A stretch of 64,000 nt of DNA from Gammaproteobacteria bacterium. GTDB taxonomy: Bacteria; Pseudomonadota; Gammaproteobacteria; Burkholderiales; Burkholderiaceae_B. The stretch lies in contig JAURJT010000039.1 of the NCBI GenBank assembly GCA_030832095.1, positions 1-64,000 on the forward strand, written 5' to 3'. The notes beneath the pieces were generated by a model that did not search any database, was not told the DNA's origin, and saw only the letters and a list, made by a program, of their open reading frames with translations. Shown here piece after piece: positions 54,208 through 63,158 of this stretch. Every line of letters begins with the position of its first letter. The first letter of the stretch is position 1. A program made the position numbers and the translations under genes.

Positions 54208-54897
54208 TTGAACGCACGCTACGAATTACTGCTGAAAGGAAACAGTTTAAGCTTCAAAGGGGGCTTTTTTGGGCTCTGCAATGTGGCGTTGCTCACCGCA
54301 GCAGACGGCACTCGTATTCTGTTTGATACCGGCCACTATTGCGTGCGCAAAGCCTTGTTGGCAGGTCTCAAAGAGCGCGGGCTGGCGCCTACGGATATCG
54401 ACTTGGTGTTTTTATCCCATCTACATTTTGACCATTGTCAGAATCTGGACTTATTCAAAGGGGTCAAAGTGTGCGTCAGTGAAACCGAATTGGCCTACGC
54501 TCGCAATCCGCACCCAGATGACCTGTTCGTCCCCTGGAAAATTCATGAACTGCTCGCCGAGTTTGATGTCCGTGTGTTGCCCAAGCGCGGCGAACTCGTA
54601 CCGGGCGTGGAACACTTCGAGGTTCCGGGTCATACCACCGGCTCGCAAGCACTGCGTTTCACGCAGGCCGACGGGCGTCGTGTAGTCTTGGCCGGCGACG
54701 CGGTCAAATATCCTAAAGAGGTATTAGCCCAAATGAGCGACATGTGCTTTGCCTCACCCGAAGACTCAAAGCGCTCAATTGCCGAGATCTGCGAAGGCAC
54801 CGATGTGATAGTGCCAGGGCATTTTCCTGAGATTTTCAAGCGCAATGGCGGCTGGATCTGGGATGAACCACCCACGATCGAACTGATTTTGCGCTAG
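54208..54897 (+). CDS. MBL-fold metallo-hydrolase
   Basis: A 229-residue two-zinc hydrolase with H71-L-H73-F-D75-H76, G-H-T-T-G, G-D-A-V-K and V-P-G-H-F-P-E. I start it at TTG 54208 because GGAG lies at a seven-base spacing; the GTG at 54172 has no ribosome site. It is divergent from the TRAP operon (183 bases apart) and so may act on the same imported compound. It is only distantly like the two lactonase-like paralogs and lacks their P-M-P-M-D-Y signature. Confidence 0.78.
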   Translation: MNARYELLLKGNSLSFKGGFFGLCNVALLTAADGTRILFDTGHYCVRKALLAGLKERGLAPTDIDLVFLSHLHFDHCQNLDLFKGVKVCVSETELAYARNPHPDDLFVPWKIHELLAEFDVRVLPKRGELVPGVEHFEVPGHTTGSQALRFTQADGRRVVLAGDAVKYPKEVLAQMSDMCFASPEDSKRSIAEICEGTDVIVPGHFPEIFKRNGGWIWDEPPTIELILR

Positions 54898-55004
54898 AAA
54901 CAACGGCTTGTTCAATCATATTTTGAACCGTTTGGATTTTGCACATTTTTAATTTTTATTTGTCTGCCTTGCACTTTAGTTTGTACATTTCTAATTTTTT
55001 TAGG

Positions 55005-55010
55005 TATAGT
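55005..55010 (+). promoter_or_regulatory. -10 element ahead of the riboswitch
   Basis: TATAGT, with a poor -35 (TTGTAC, 54981-54986) at 18-base spacing. Transcription would start about 7 bases downstream, at the 5' edge of the riboswitch. Confidence 0.4.
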
Positions 55011-55016
55011 CAAATT

Positions 55017-55158
55017 TCGATGGGGAGTAGCTCCAGTTCTTTGTGATCCGGTTCGAATTTGATCTCACAGAGGGCACGTCAAGTCGTCATTACGAAGCGA
55101 AAGCTTCCGGCTTGTCGGGCATATAACTGAACCATAACAAGCCGAGCAAGACCTTCGA
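55017..55158 (+). promoter_or_regulatory. yybP-ykoY (manganese) riboswitch
   Basis: The hallmark loop GGGGAGTAGC lies at 55022-55031 and the partner GAGCAAGACC at 55144-55153. Four helices can be drawn: P1 TCGATGG/CCTTCGA (55017-55023 with 55152-55158, one mismatch), TGTGA/TCACA (55042-55046 with 55065-55069), GAAGC-GAAA-GCTTC (55094-55107) and CGGCTTGT/ACAAGCCG (55108-55115 with 55137-55144). This is the two-legged yybP-ykoY fold, which senses Mn2+ and usually controls MntP, Alx/TerC-type or P-type exporters. Confidence 0.85.
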
Positions 55159-55188
55159 TCAGTGGCCTAACAAGGTCCGCGTCGCTAT

Positions 55189-55219
55189 GGGCGTTTTGTT
55201 GATTTTTCAACGATCGCCC
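55189..55219 (+). promoter_or_regulatory. hairpin in the riboswitch expression platform
   Basis: GGGCG/CGCCC (55189-55193 with 55215-55219) encloses GTTGA/TCAAC (55198-55202 with 55207-55211). It lies between the aptamer and the gene. No T-run follows, so control may act on translation or through Rho. Confidence 0.4.
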
Positions 55220-55274
55220 TGGCCTTGCGTTCATTGTTTAGGTTTTGATTGATTGTCCTTTTTAGGTTTGAACA

Positions 55275-56003
55275 ATGGAATTATTCTCCTCCGTCTGGTG
55301 GTCGGCCCTGCTCGCCATCATTTTGATTGACCTCGTACTCGCGGGTGACAACGCAATCGTGATTGCGCTGGCTGCTCGTAAACTTCCTCCTGCTCTACAA
55401 AAGAAAGCCATCTGGTGGGGTACCGTTGGGGCGATTGTCGTGCGCTCTAGCTTAACGGTTATCGTTGTGTGGCTGCTCAAAATCCCCGGGCTTATGTTGG
55501 TTGGCGGCCTTGGGCTTCTGTGGATTGCCTGCAAATTGATTCTCGATACCGGGGATGACAAAGAGCACGACATTCACGTCACCTCCTTTTGGGGTGCGAT
55601 GAAAACCATTATCGTGGCCGATGCCTTAATGGGCATTGACAACGTTCTTGGTGTCGCTGGCGCTGCGCAAGGCTCGTTTGATCTTGTGGTAATTGGCTTG
55701 CTGATCAGCGTTCCGATCGTTGTGTTTGGCAGCACGCTAGTGCTCAAAATGGTCGAGCGTTGGCCTGTCATCATCAATATTGGCGCAGCCGTTCTCGCTT
55801 TCACAGCGGCCAAAATGATCACCGACGAGAAACTACTCGACCCGATTTTTGACGGCACCGCACGTATTAACGAGATCGCGCGTTGGACAACCTATGTCGT
55901 TGCAATCGCTGCTGTGCTGATCACAGGTAAATATGCATCCCGTAAATCGAGTCCCAACAGCAACACGCTCCCTTCCTCCAAAACTGCCCATCAAAAAAAT
56001 TAG
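55275..56003 (+). CDS. TerC-family integral membrane protein (Alx-like)
   Basis: A 242-residue polytopic protein with about seven helices. Conserved acidic residues of the TerC fold are present: L-A-G-D-N-A-I-V-I-A near residue 24 and A-D-A-L-M-G-I-D-N-V-L in the second half, the likely cation-binding pair. Alx, a relative, lowers cell manganese, and the upstream manganese riboswitch supports an Mn2+ export role here. The 147-residue gene follows after 11 bases. Confidence 0.88.
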   Translation: MELFSSVWWSALLAIILIDLVLAGDNAIVIALAARKLPPALQKKAIWWGTVGAIVVRSSLTVIVVWLLKIPGLMLVGGLGLLWIACKLILDTGDDKEHDIHVTSFWGAMKTIIVADALMGIDNVLGVAGAAQGSFDLVVIGLLISVPIVVFGSTLVLKMVERWPVIINIGAAVLAFTAAKMITDEKLLDPIFDGTARINEIARWTTYVVAIAAVLITGKYASRKSSPNSNTLPSSKTAHQKN

Positions 56004-56014
56004 GAGATTGTTAA

Positions 56015-56458
56015 ATGGAAACCCTTATTGTTTATATTAATGATTCTGAGCATGCTCGCAGCCAACTCGCGACGATGATTGACTCACGTCAACCAACAAA
56101 GTGCGTCTTGGTGGGCTGCCCTCCAAAGCTCAACCGCCATATTTCACGCTGGATTTCAGGCGGTGCTCGCAAAAAGTGGCAAACACAGTGGTCAGACACT
56201 ACGTGTGCTGAAGTCTCGAAGGGCTTTGCTTCTGAGGGACATCAATTTGTTCATCGCGTTGCTTTTGGCCCTCTGATCAATGTCACAAAGCAACTTCAAG
56301 GAGAGTTTTTTGGGGCACGAGTGCTTGACGCGCGCAAACCCAAATTGGCACAAACTGCAGAACCGCTGGTCGAAGGGCAACAAGCTCGGCCTGACCTTGC
56401 ATCAACGGCCATGGGGGTCGCCGCGACCACCGCGATTTTTGCTTTAGCGGTTGATTAA
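56015..56458 (+). CDS. uncharacterised 147-residue protein in the TerC operon
   Basis: Not recognised. The N-terminal 90 residues look like a small alpha/beta domain (M-E-T-L-I-V-Y-I-N-D-S-E-H-A, then C-V-L-V-G-C-P-P-K-L), faintly like a universal-stress fold. The last 20 residues are hydrophobic (M-G-V-A-A-T-T-A-I-F-A-L-A-V) and could anchor it in the membrane. AGGAG precedes ATG 56015, eleven bases after the TerC gene, so it is co-expressed under the riboswitch. A strong terminator follows about 75 bases downstream. Confidence 0.6.
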   Translation: METLIVYINDSEHARSQLATMIDSRQPTKCVLVGCPPKLNRHISRWISGGARKKWQTQWSDTTCAEVSKGFASEGHQFVHRVAFGPLINVTKQLQGEFFGARVLDARKPKLAQTAEPLVEGQQARPDLASTAMGVAATTAIFALAVD

Positions 56459-56531
56459 CGTTTTTTTAGTACTCACGAATACCCCTTCGCGCTCGCGAAG
56501 GTAAAGATTCGAATTTCCAACTATGATTGAC

Positions 56532-56567
56532 AGGCTCAGGCTCTCTTTTGAGAGCCTGAGCCTTTGT
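56532..56567 (+). terminator. intrinsic terminator of the TerC operon
   Basis: AGGCTCAGGCTCTC and GAGAGCCTGAGCCT form a perfect 14-bp stem around TTTT, followed by TTGTTC. The T-tract is short but the stem is strong. Confidence 0.8.
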
Positions 56568-56680
56568 TCGACCTGAACCGATCAACGACCCGTACTTTGG
56601 GTCGACCTCAGTCAAAAAGTTAGTCTGATTTTTTATCCCGTCAGAGTCACGACGGGATACCCACCTGATAATTGATAAAA

Positions 56681-57847
56681 ATGACAGAGACAACTCAATC
56701 TTCACCCCCCCCTGTTGGCCCGTTTGCCGGACTCACCGTCATCGAACTCGGCCATAGCGTCGCAGCACCCTTTGCCGGGCAAATCCTAAGTGAACTGGGG
56801 GCTCGCGTCATCAAAATTGAGAAGGCCGACGGAGACGATGCACGTCGTTGGGGGCCTCCTTTCTGGGAGGGTGCCTCGGCTTTTTTCCAATCGTTGAACC
56901 GTAACAAGCAGTCTGTGGTCTGTGAACTACGCGACCCAGACCAAATCACCGCACTCAAAGACTTCATTTGCAACGAAGCGGATATCGTCATACAAAACCT
57001 GCGTCCGGGTCACGTCGAACAACTGGGGCTAGACGGTAAAAGTTTGCTCACTCGCCAACCACGCCTGATTTATTGCAGCTTAGGGGCTTTTGGTCGCGAA
57101 GGGCCGCTCAAGACGCGACCAGGGTACGACCCACTCATGCAGGCGTTTGGCGGCATCATGAGCACCACCGGAGAGCCCGGGCGCCCAGCGGTGCGCGTGG
57201 GTGCCTCGATTGTCGACATGGGCACGGGCATGTGGGGCATTATCGGTATTCTGACTGCGCTCTATGAGCGTCAAGTGTCGGGCGTGGGTCGCATCATTGA
57301 TGTCTCGTTATTCGAGACCGCCACGAGCTGGGTGTCTTTACTTGCATCCCAATACCTGGCATCAGGCCAACTAGCAGGCAAGCAAGGCTCTGGCGCACCG
57401 GGCATCGTGCCCTACAAAGGTTACCTCACCAGCGATGGCGAGATCGTGATTGCGGCGGGCAGCGACAGCTTGTTTAAGTCGCTTGCTAAAGTCTTGGGGC
57501 GCCCCGAATGGCTTGACGACTCTCGCTTTGTCGATAATCCCAAACGCGTAGACAACCAGACTGAGCTCTATGGGATGATCGAAGCAATCGTTGCCACTCA
57601 AACGACTGCCCATTGGACGGCTCTACTAGAGGCCGCAGGGGTACCCTGCGCGCCGGTCAATGACTTGGCCCAGATGCTGGCCCACCCGCAAACCGAGGCG
57701 CTTGGCTTGGTTCAAGACGTACCTGGCACCGGCATGCGGTTTCTTGGCCTGCCAATTAGCTTCGATGGCGTACGTCCAAAACCACTTGCGCCACCTCCAA
57801 AACTTGGTGAACATACCGCTCTGTTATTAAAAAGGAAAACCCCATGA
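56681..57847 (+). CDS. CaiB/BaiF family CoA-transferase (type III)
   Basis: A 388-residue type III CoA-transferase. G-L-T-V-I-E-L-G-H-S-V-A-A-P is the entry motif, D-M-G-T-G-M-W-G (about residue 177) carries the catalytic aspartate that forms the acyl anhydride, and G-R-I-I-D-V-S-L-F-E-T-A follows as expected. It moves CoA from a donor such as succinyl-CoA to an organic acid. ATG 56681 is used; a TTG nine bases upstream is possible. ATGA overlap with the hydratase gene shows one pathway. Confidence 0.9.
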   Translation: MTETTQSSPPPVGPFAGLTVIELGHSVAAPFAGQILSELGARVIKIEKADGDDARRWGPPFWEGASAFFQSLNRNKQSVVCELRDPDQITALKDFICNEADIVIQNLRPGHVEQLGLDGKSLLTRQPRLIYCSLGAFGREGPLKTRPGYDPLMQAFGGIMSTTGEPGRPAVRVGASIVDMGTGMWGIIGILTALYERQVSGVGRIIDVSLFETATSWVSLLASQYLASGQLAGKQGSGAPGIVPYKGYLTSDGEIVIAAGSDSLFKSLAKVLGRPEWLDDSRFVDNPKRVDNQTELYGMIEAIVATQTTAHWTALLEAAGVPCAPVNDLAQMLAHPQTEALGLVQDVPGTGMRFLGLPISFDGVRPKPLAPPPKLGEHTALLLKRKTP

Positions 57848-58644
57848 CTGCCTTACCAAACTACGAGACAATTGCCACAGAAGTGATCGGCGCGCATGTC
57901 TTGAAAGTCACGATCAATCGTCCGCAAGTGGGCAATGCCGTTAATACCCAGATGGGCCACGACATGTTGGATCTCTGGAACCGCTTAACCGCTGACGCGG
58001 GTGATATCCGCTGCGTCGTCTTAACCGGCGCCGGAGAAAAAATATTTTGTGCCGGTGGCGATTTGAAAGAGCGCAACGGCATGACGAAAAAACAATGGAC
58101 ACTGCAACACGAACTGTTTGAGCGGATGTACTGGACTCTGGTGGATTTGCCCGTGCCAGTGATTGCTGCGGTCAACGGACACGCCTATGCGGGCGGCCTT
58201 GAAATGGCTTTGTCGTGCGATTTTATTTATGCAAGCAACGCTGCGCGCTTTGCGTTAACCGAAGTCACGCTGGGCATCATGCCTGGTGCGGGCGGTACGC
58301 AAAACCTGCCGCGTGCGATTGGCGAGCGCCGCGCCAAAGAAATCCTGATGACTGGCAAGCCTTTTAACGCACAACAGGCCAACGAGTATGGCTTGGTCAA
58401 TGCCGTACTCGAGCCAGCTGACGTCTTGCCTCGCGCACTTGAAACAGCCGAAGCCATTGCCAGCAATGCTCCACTATCAGTTCGTCAGATCAAAAAATCA
58501 GTACGCTTTGGAGGTCAAATGGAGCTGCGGACAGCCTTCAGATTTGAGATTGAGGCATACAATCATTTGATTGGTACTGAAGATCGCATGGAAGGGATCG
58601 CGGCCTTTAATGAAAAACGTAAAGCGATTTTCAAAGGGTGTTAA
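57844..58644 (+). CDS. enoyl-CoA hydratase
   Basis: A 266-residue crotonase-fold enzyme. The oxyanion segment K-I-F-C-A-G-G-D-L-K and G-H-A-Y-A-G-G-L-E-M-A are present, and both catalytic glutamates of true hydratases are kept (in G-G-L-E-M-A and L-T-E-V-T-L-G-I-M-P-G-A-G-G-T-Q). It should hydrate a 2-enoyl-CoA made by the dehydrogenase encoded downstream. Its start overlaps the CoA-transferase stop by four bases. Confidence 0.9.
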   Translation: MTALPNYETIATEVIGAHVLKVTINRPQVGNAVNTQMGHDMLDLWNRLTADAGDIRCVVLTGAGEKIFCAGGDLKERNGMTKKQWTLQHELFERMYWTLVDLPVPVIAAVNGHAYAGGLEMALSCDFIYASNAARFALTEVTLGIMPGAGGTQNLPRAIGERRAKEILMTGKPFNAQQANEYGLVNAVLEPADVLPRALETAEAIASNAPLSVRQIKKSVRFGGQMELRTAFRFEIEAYNHLIGTEDRMEGIAAFNEKRKAIFKGC

Positions 58645-58699
58645 ATGAAGTCAACGCTACGCGCCGATATCGACCCAGCGGTGAGCGCGGCAAAAATTT

Positions 58700-58763
58700 A
58701 ACAAAATAACAAAATAACAAAATAACAAAATAACAAAATAACAAAATAAAGAAATAAAGAAAT
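58700..58763. repeat. 8-bp tandem repeat tract upstream of the acyl-CoA dehydrogenase gene
   Basis: Six perfect copies of AACAAAAT (58700-58747) followed by two of AAAGAAAT (58748-58763), all in 8-bp register. It fills the 168-base spacer between the hydratase and dehydrogenase genes. Such simple repeats change length by slippage and could vary promoter or leader spacing. Confidence 0.9.
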
Positions 58764-58812
58764 AACGAATGAACAGCACAGCAAATAATAATTTTGATAC
58801 GGAGCACCTAAC

Positions 58813-59997
58813 TTGACTCAAACAACCCACTCACTCACCATCGACACCGGCTTGGATTACCCAGAGATTCGCGAGGGCGTGAAACGCGTTTGTGCAGATT
58901 TCCCTGGGTCATACTGGCGCGGTCTGGAAGAAAAACTTGCATATCCCACAGAGTTTGTCCAGGCACTCACCGCTTCGGGTTACTTGGGCGCGCTGATCCC
59001 TGAAGAATACGGTGGCAGCGGCATGCCGTTGCGCGCGGCCATGGTGATTCTTGAAACGATTCATGAATCAGGCTGTAACGCAGGCGCCTGTCATGCGCAG
59101 ATGTACACCATGGGTACAGTGATGCGCCATGGCAGCGAGGCTCAAAAGAAAAAATACCTACCCGATATCGCTGCTGGCAAAGTGCGCTTACAAGCCTTTG
59201 GTGTCACCGAACCCACCACCGGCACTGATACAACCAAGCTGAAGACTCGCGCCGAACGCCAAGGCGATCACTATGTGATCAATGGTCAAAAGGTGTGGAC
59301 ATCACGTGCTTTGCACTCTGACTTGATGTTGCTGTTGGCGCGTACCACACCCATTGATCAATGCAAAAAGAAAAGCGATGGCCTTTCGGTATTTTTGTTA
59401 GATATTCGTGACGGTCTGGGCAAGGGGCTTGAGATTCGCCCACTGAAGGCGATGATCAATCATCATGCTACCGAAGTCTTTTTTGATAATTTGAAGATCC
59501 CGGCTGATAATTTGATTGGTGAAGAAGGCAAAGGCTTTAAATACATTCTTGATGGCATGAATGCCGAACGTATTTTGGTGTCTGCCGAAGCGATTGGCGA
59601 CGCGCGCTGGTTCACGAAAACAGCCGTCGCCTATGTCAACGAGCGTCGTGTCTTTGATCGTCCAATCGGTCAAAATCAAGCGGTGCAGTTTCCGATTGCA
59701 CGCGCACATGCCGAAACTGACGCAGCTGATTTGGTCTTGCGTCGCGCGGCTGCACTCTTTGATGCGGGCCTGCCTTGCGGCGACGACGCCAACATGGGCA
59801 AGCTGCTCGCCTCGGATGCAACCTGGCACGCGGCAGAAGCCTGCTTGCAATGTCATGGCGGTTTTGGCTATGCGAAAGAGTATGACGTCGAGCGTAAATG
59901 GCGTGAAACGCGTCTCTTTCAGATCGCGCCCATCTCGACTAACTTGGTGCTCTCGTACATCGGTGAGCACATGCTAGGTATGCCTCGCTCATTTTAA
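58813..59997 (+). CDS. acyl-CoA dehydrogenase family protein
   Basis: A 394-residue flavoenzyme that desaturates an acyl-CoA. The start is TTG 58813, chosen because GGAG lies eight bases upstream and no ATG fits. FAD/substrate segments L-I-P-E-E-Y-G-G-S-G, A-F-G-V-T-E-P-T-T-G-T-D-T and Q-C-H-G-G-F-G-Y-A-K-E-Y are normal. The C-terminal Y/F-Q-I-x-E-G-T-S segment reads F-Q-I-A-P-I-S-T (about residues 369-376), so the usual catalytic glutamate of medium/short-chain enzymes is missing there and must lie elsewhere. Confidence 0.88.
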   Translation: MTQTTHSLTIDTGLDYPEIREGVKRVCADFPGSYWRGLEEKLAYPTEFVQALTASGYLGALIPEEYGGSGMPLRAAMVILETIHESGCNAGACHAQMYTMGTVMRHGSEAQKKKYLPDIAAGKVRLQAFGVTEPTTGTDTTKLKTRAERQGDHYVINGQKVWTSRALHSDLMLLLARTTPIDQCKKKSDGLSVFLLDIRDGLGKGLEIRPLKAMINHHATEVFFDNLKIPADNLIGEEGKGFKYILDGMNAERILVSAEAIGDARWFTKTAVAYVNERRVFDRPIGQNQAVQFPIARAHAETDAADLVLRRAAALFDAGLPCGDDANMGKLLASDATWHAAEACLQCHGGFGYAKEYDVERKWRETRLFQIAPISTNLVLSYIGEHMLGMPRSF

Positions 59998-60023
59998 ACA
60001 ATCATCAAAACAAAGAGACAAAC

Positions 60024-61391
60024 ATGACTGGATTAACCCAAGCCCTCGCCGCCTTTGTCGCCGCCCCCACCTTTGGCAGCAATGAACAAGGTGCACTCGC
60101 CGTTGCTAAAACAGGTTTTATGGACACGATCGCCACCATGTTGGCCGGCCACAACGAGCCGGTTGTCAACATCGTGCGTCAGTTTTTTGCCAATGCGACA
60201 ACACCTGCTGAAGCACCTGTCCCCTTTTTAGGGACAATGCACCCAGCGGCTCAGGCGGCGTTCATCACCGCAGTCGCTGGCCATGCGCTTGACTACGATG
60301 ATGTTGCGTTGTCCGGCCATCCAAGCACGGCCCTGGTACCCGCCATCTTGGCTGAAGGCTATCTGCTCAACAGCTCGGGGCTTGACGCCTTACGCGCGTA
60401 TGTCGTGGGCTATGAAGTCTGGGCCGAACTCGTCAGTCGCGAGCCTGACCAGTATCACTTGAAAGGCTGGCATCCAACTGGCGTGTTTGGCGCTGTTGGC
60501 GCCGCCGCTGCCGTCGCCTACCTACGCCGCTTAAATGTGGCGGACACACGCCAAGCGTTGGCGATTTCAGCCAGTCTGGCCAGCGGCCTGGTTGCCAACT
60601 TTGGCACGATGACAAAACCCTTTCATGCTGGGCGCGCAGCGGCGCACGGCATTGAGGCAGTTCGTTTGTCGATGCTTGGCATGACTTCAGCACCCGATGT
60701 CTTTGAACACCAAGCGGGTTATCTCAATGCCTTATCCAAGGCTGGACGTGTTGACCGAACCCGCCCTGCAGACACCTTAGGCAAAACCTTGCGCATCTTA
60801 GAGACTGGGTTATCGATCAAGCGCTACCCCGTGTGTTACTCCTCACACCGTACCATCGACGCAGTCATCAAAATTGTCGAAGCAGAAAATCTGCAACCTA
60901 GTGAAATCAAGAACGTCCATGTCATCACTGGTGTTGCCCAAGCTTCGATGCTGAGAAACCATCGTCCTGTCACGGGGCTAGAAGCCAAATTTAGTGGTGA
61001 GTTCGCAGTAGCCTCGGCGATTGTTGCCCGCGACGTCGGTTTGTCTCAGCTCACCGACGAATTTTCGACCCGTGCGGACGTCTCAGGACTGTATAGCAAA
61101 GTCTCGATTGAATCCGTGGATACCGTGTGCCCACTCGATCCGGCCTTTGCATTCACAGATCGTGTCACCATTGAAACCAATGACGGTCGCAAGTTCGATT
61201 CTGGAGAGATTCGGTTTCCGTTAGGTCATGCCTTGAACCCGATTGACGCGGTTGGCCTCAAACGTAAGTTTATGGATTGCATTGAAACCGGCAAGACTGC
61301 AAACAGTGCGATCAAGGGGGCGGATGCCGGACTATATGATCGTCTCGCAACCTTAGAGACTCTTCCGAGTCTGCGAAACCTTTTTAAATAA
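60024..61391 (+). CDS. MmgE/PrpD-family protein
   Basis: A 455-residue relative of 2-methylcitrate dehydratase and cis-aconitate decarboxylase, third copy in the window. Family motifs are D-Y-D-D-V-A-L-S-G-H-P (about 91-101), W-H-P-T-G-V-F-G-A-V-G-A (about 149-160), K-P-F-H-A-G-R-A-A-A-H-G and K-R-Y-P-V-C-Y-S-S-H-R. The acyl-CoA genes just upstream suggest that it makes or uses a carboxylic acid activated by the CoA-transferase. It follows the dehydrogenase by 26 bases. Confidence 0.87.
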   Translation: MTGLTQALAAFVAAPTFGSNEQGALAVAKTGFMDTIATMLAGHNEPVVNIVRQFFANATTPAEAPVPFLGTMHPAAQAAFITAVAGHALDYDDVALSGHPSTALVPAILAEGYLLNSSGLDALRAYVVGYEVWAELVSREPDQYHLKGWHPTGVFGAVGAAAAVAYLRRLNVADTRQALAISASLASGLVANFGTMTKPFHAGRAAAHGIEAVRLSMLGMTSAPDVFEHQAGYLNALSKAGRVDRTRPADTLGKTLRILETGLSIKRYPVCYSSHRTIDAVIKIVEAENLQPSEIKNVHVITGVAQASMLRNHRPVTGLEAKFSGEFAVASAIVARDVGLSQLTDEFSTRADVSGLYSKVSIESVDTVCPLDPAFAFTDRVTIETNDGRKFDSGEIRFPLGHALNPIDAVGLKRKFMDCIETGKTANSAIKGADAGLYDRLATLETLPSLRNLFK

Positions 61392-61396
61392 TTGCC

Positions 61397-61430
61397 TGAG
61401 CCGCCGCGTCTCGTCAGAGGCGGCGGCTCA
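61397..61430 (+). terminator. GC-rich hairpin, possible terminator
   Basis: TGAGCCGCCGC pairs with GCGGCGGCTCA over eleven bases around a 12-base loop, six bases after the MmgE/PrpD stop. No T-run follows, so its use as a terminator is uncertain. Confidence 0.45.
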
Positions 61431-61458
61431 TGGCCGTAGACAGGCCGCTTGCCCCAGT

Positions 61459-62991
61459 ATGAGTTACAGCGTTGTGTGGTTTAAACGTGATCTGCGGCTC
61501 AATGACCACGCAGCACTGAGTCAAGCGCTCTGTCAAGGCCCTGTGTTGTGCCTCTACATCGTCGAACCCTCTTTGTGGCGCAGCGCCGATGCTGCGACTC
61601 AACATTATCACTTTTTGCTCGAAAGCCTGCGTGACCTGTATCTTGAGTTCAAACGACGCGGTGGTCTGCTTCGGGTTGTGACCGGCGAAGCCGTCGACGT
61701 GCTCGATAAACTTTACGCGCTCCAACCCTTCCACACCCTATATGCACATCAAGAAACTGGTAACGCCCTGTCGTATGCACGCGATCGCGCCGTTGCGCGC
61801 TGGTGCCGCACGCATGCAATCCCCTGGCGACAAAGTCAGCACTTTGGGGTCAGCCGCGGGCTAAAGGATCGCGACCTCTGGAAAGATCTTTGGGATCAAC
61901 ACGTCGGGCAACCCTGCTTACCTGCGCCAACCGCAATCGCTTGCGTTGCGCTGCCCTGGGCTGAGCCTGCACTGCCCACGGCCGCAGCCCTCGGCTTGGA
62001 CCCCAGCGAGCCCGCGCAACGACAACGTGGCGGGCGCACCCTCGCCCTAGACGTTTTGAACAGTTTTTTAAACGATCGAAGCCAACAATACCGCGGAGGG
62101 ATTTCTTCCCCCCTTTCAGCGCCCACCGCCTGTTCACGTCTGTCAGCGTATCTGACCTTTGGCTGCCTGAGTCTGCGCGAAGTCGTGCAAGCCACTACCC
62201 AACACTTACAGGCCTTGAGCCCTGCGCAAACCTGGCATAAAAAGGGCTTAACGGCCTTTATCAGCAGACTGTATTGGCACTGCCACTTTATCCAAAAACT
62301 TGAAAGCGAACCCGAGATTGAATTTCAAAACATGCACCGAGGCTACGATGGTCTGCGTGAAAACGACTGGAACCCTGCGCACTTTGAAGCTCTGAAGGCG
62401 GGCCAAACCGGTTGGCCAATGGTCGACGCCTGTGTCGCGATGTTGCGCGAGACTGGTTGGTTGAATTTTAGAATGCGTGCAATGTTGGTATCGACTGCCG
62501 CCTACCCGCTTTGGTTGGACTGGCGCCCGGTGGGGCATTGGTTGGCGCGTCAGTTCTTGGATTACGAACCCGGCATCCACTGGAGTCAGCTACAAATGCA
62601 ATCTGGCACCACGGGGATCAATATCCCACGCATCTACAACCCGATTAAACAGGCGCAAGATCACGATCCAAACGGTATGTTTGTCAGACGATGGCTACCC
62701 GCGATGCGCCGCGTGCCTGACACCTGGTTGCTTGAGCCTTGGAAAATGCCCCACTCGCTTCAAGAGCAACACAACGTATACGTCAGCAAAGACCTCAGTG
62801 TGCCGATCGTCGAGCTTGAGGCGAGCACGCGAGCAGCCAAACAAAAGCTCTACGCCCTGAGGGCTCAGGATCACGTGCGCGCCACCAAGCGCGAGGTGGT
62901 TCAAAAGCATGGCTCTCGCAAACGTCCGGGATCCGTCAAACAAAAACCTGTCTCAGCACCCGCAAGTCAACAACAAACTCTAGACTTCTGA
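61459..62991 (+). CDS. cryptochrome/photolyase family protein
   Basis: A 510-residue protein with the photolyase alpha/beta domain ([13 protein letters not shown], residues 5-17) and the FAD domain ([31 protein letters not shown] and [13 protein letters not shown]). It should use light to repair pyrimidine dimers or to signal. A basic tail (about 460-510, rich in K, R and Q) extends past the usual end. Its stop overlaps the next gene's start by one base. Confidence 0.88.
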   Translation: MSYSVVWFKRDLRLNDHAALSQALCQGPVLCLYIVEPSLWRSADAATQHYHFLLESLRDLYLEFKRRGGLLRVVTGEAVDVLDKLYALQPFHTLYAHQETGNALSYARDRAVARWCRTHAIPWRQSQHFGVSRGLKDRDLWKDLWDQHVGQPCLPAPTAIACVALPWAEPALPTAAALGLDPSEPAQRQRGGRTLALDVLNSFLNDRSQQYRGGISSPLSAPTACSRLSAYLTFGCLSLREVVQATTQHLQALSPAQTWHKKGLTAFISRLYWHCHFIQKLESEPEIEFQNMHRGYDGLRENDWNPAHFEALKAGQTGWPMVDACVAMLRETGWLNFRMRAMLVSTAAYPLWLDWRPVGHWLARQFLDYEPGIHWSQLQMQSGTTGINIPRIYNPIKQAQDHDPNGMFVRRWLPAMRRVPDTWLLEPWKMPHSLQEQHNVYVSKDLSVPIVELEASTRAAKQKLYALRAQDHVRATKREVVQKHGSRKRPGSVKQKPVSAPASQQQTLDF

Positions 62992-63158
62992 TGTCAAACG
63001 ACTCTTCGATGCGCGGCGTCAACAAACACAATCTGCCCAGTAAAAACTGTCTGACCTGCCTGCGCCCGTTTACCTGGCGCAAAAAATGGGAACGCGACTG
63101 GGACAACGTCAAGTATTGTTCTGAACGCTGCCGGCGCACGGCGATCGGAAAAAAATAA
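62991..63158 (+). CDS. DUF2256 family small Cys protein
   Basis: A 55-residue protein with [16 protein letters not shown] and K-Y-C-S-E-R-C-R, four cysteines spaced as a probable zinc knuckle. This is the DUF2256 pattern, often found next to photolyase genes. TGATG and TAATG overlaps on both sides lock its translation to its neighbours. Function is unknown; a DNA- or partner-binding accessory to light repair is an inference. Confidence 0.88.
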   Translation: MSNDSSMRGVNKHNLPSKNCLTCLRPFTWRKKWERDWDNVKYCSERCRRTAIGKK

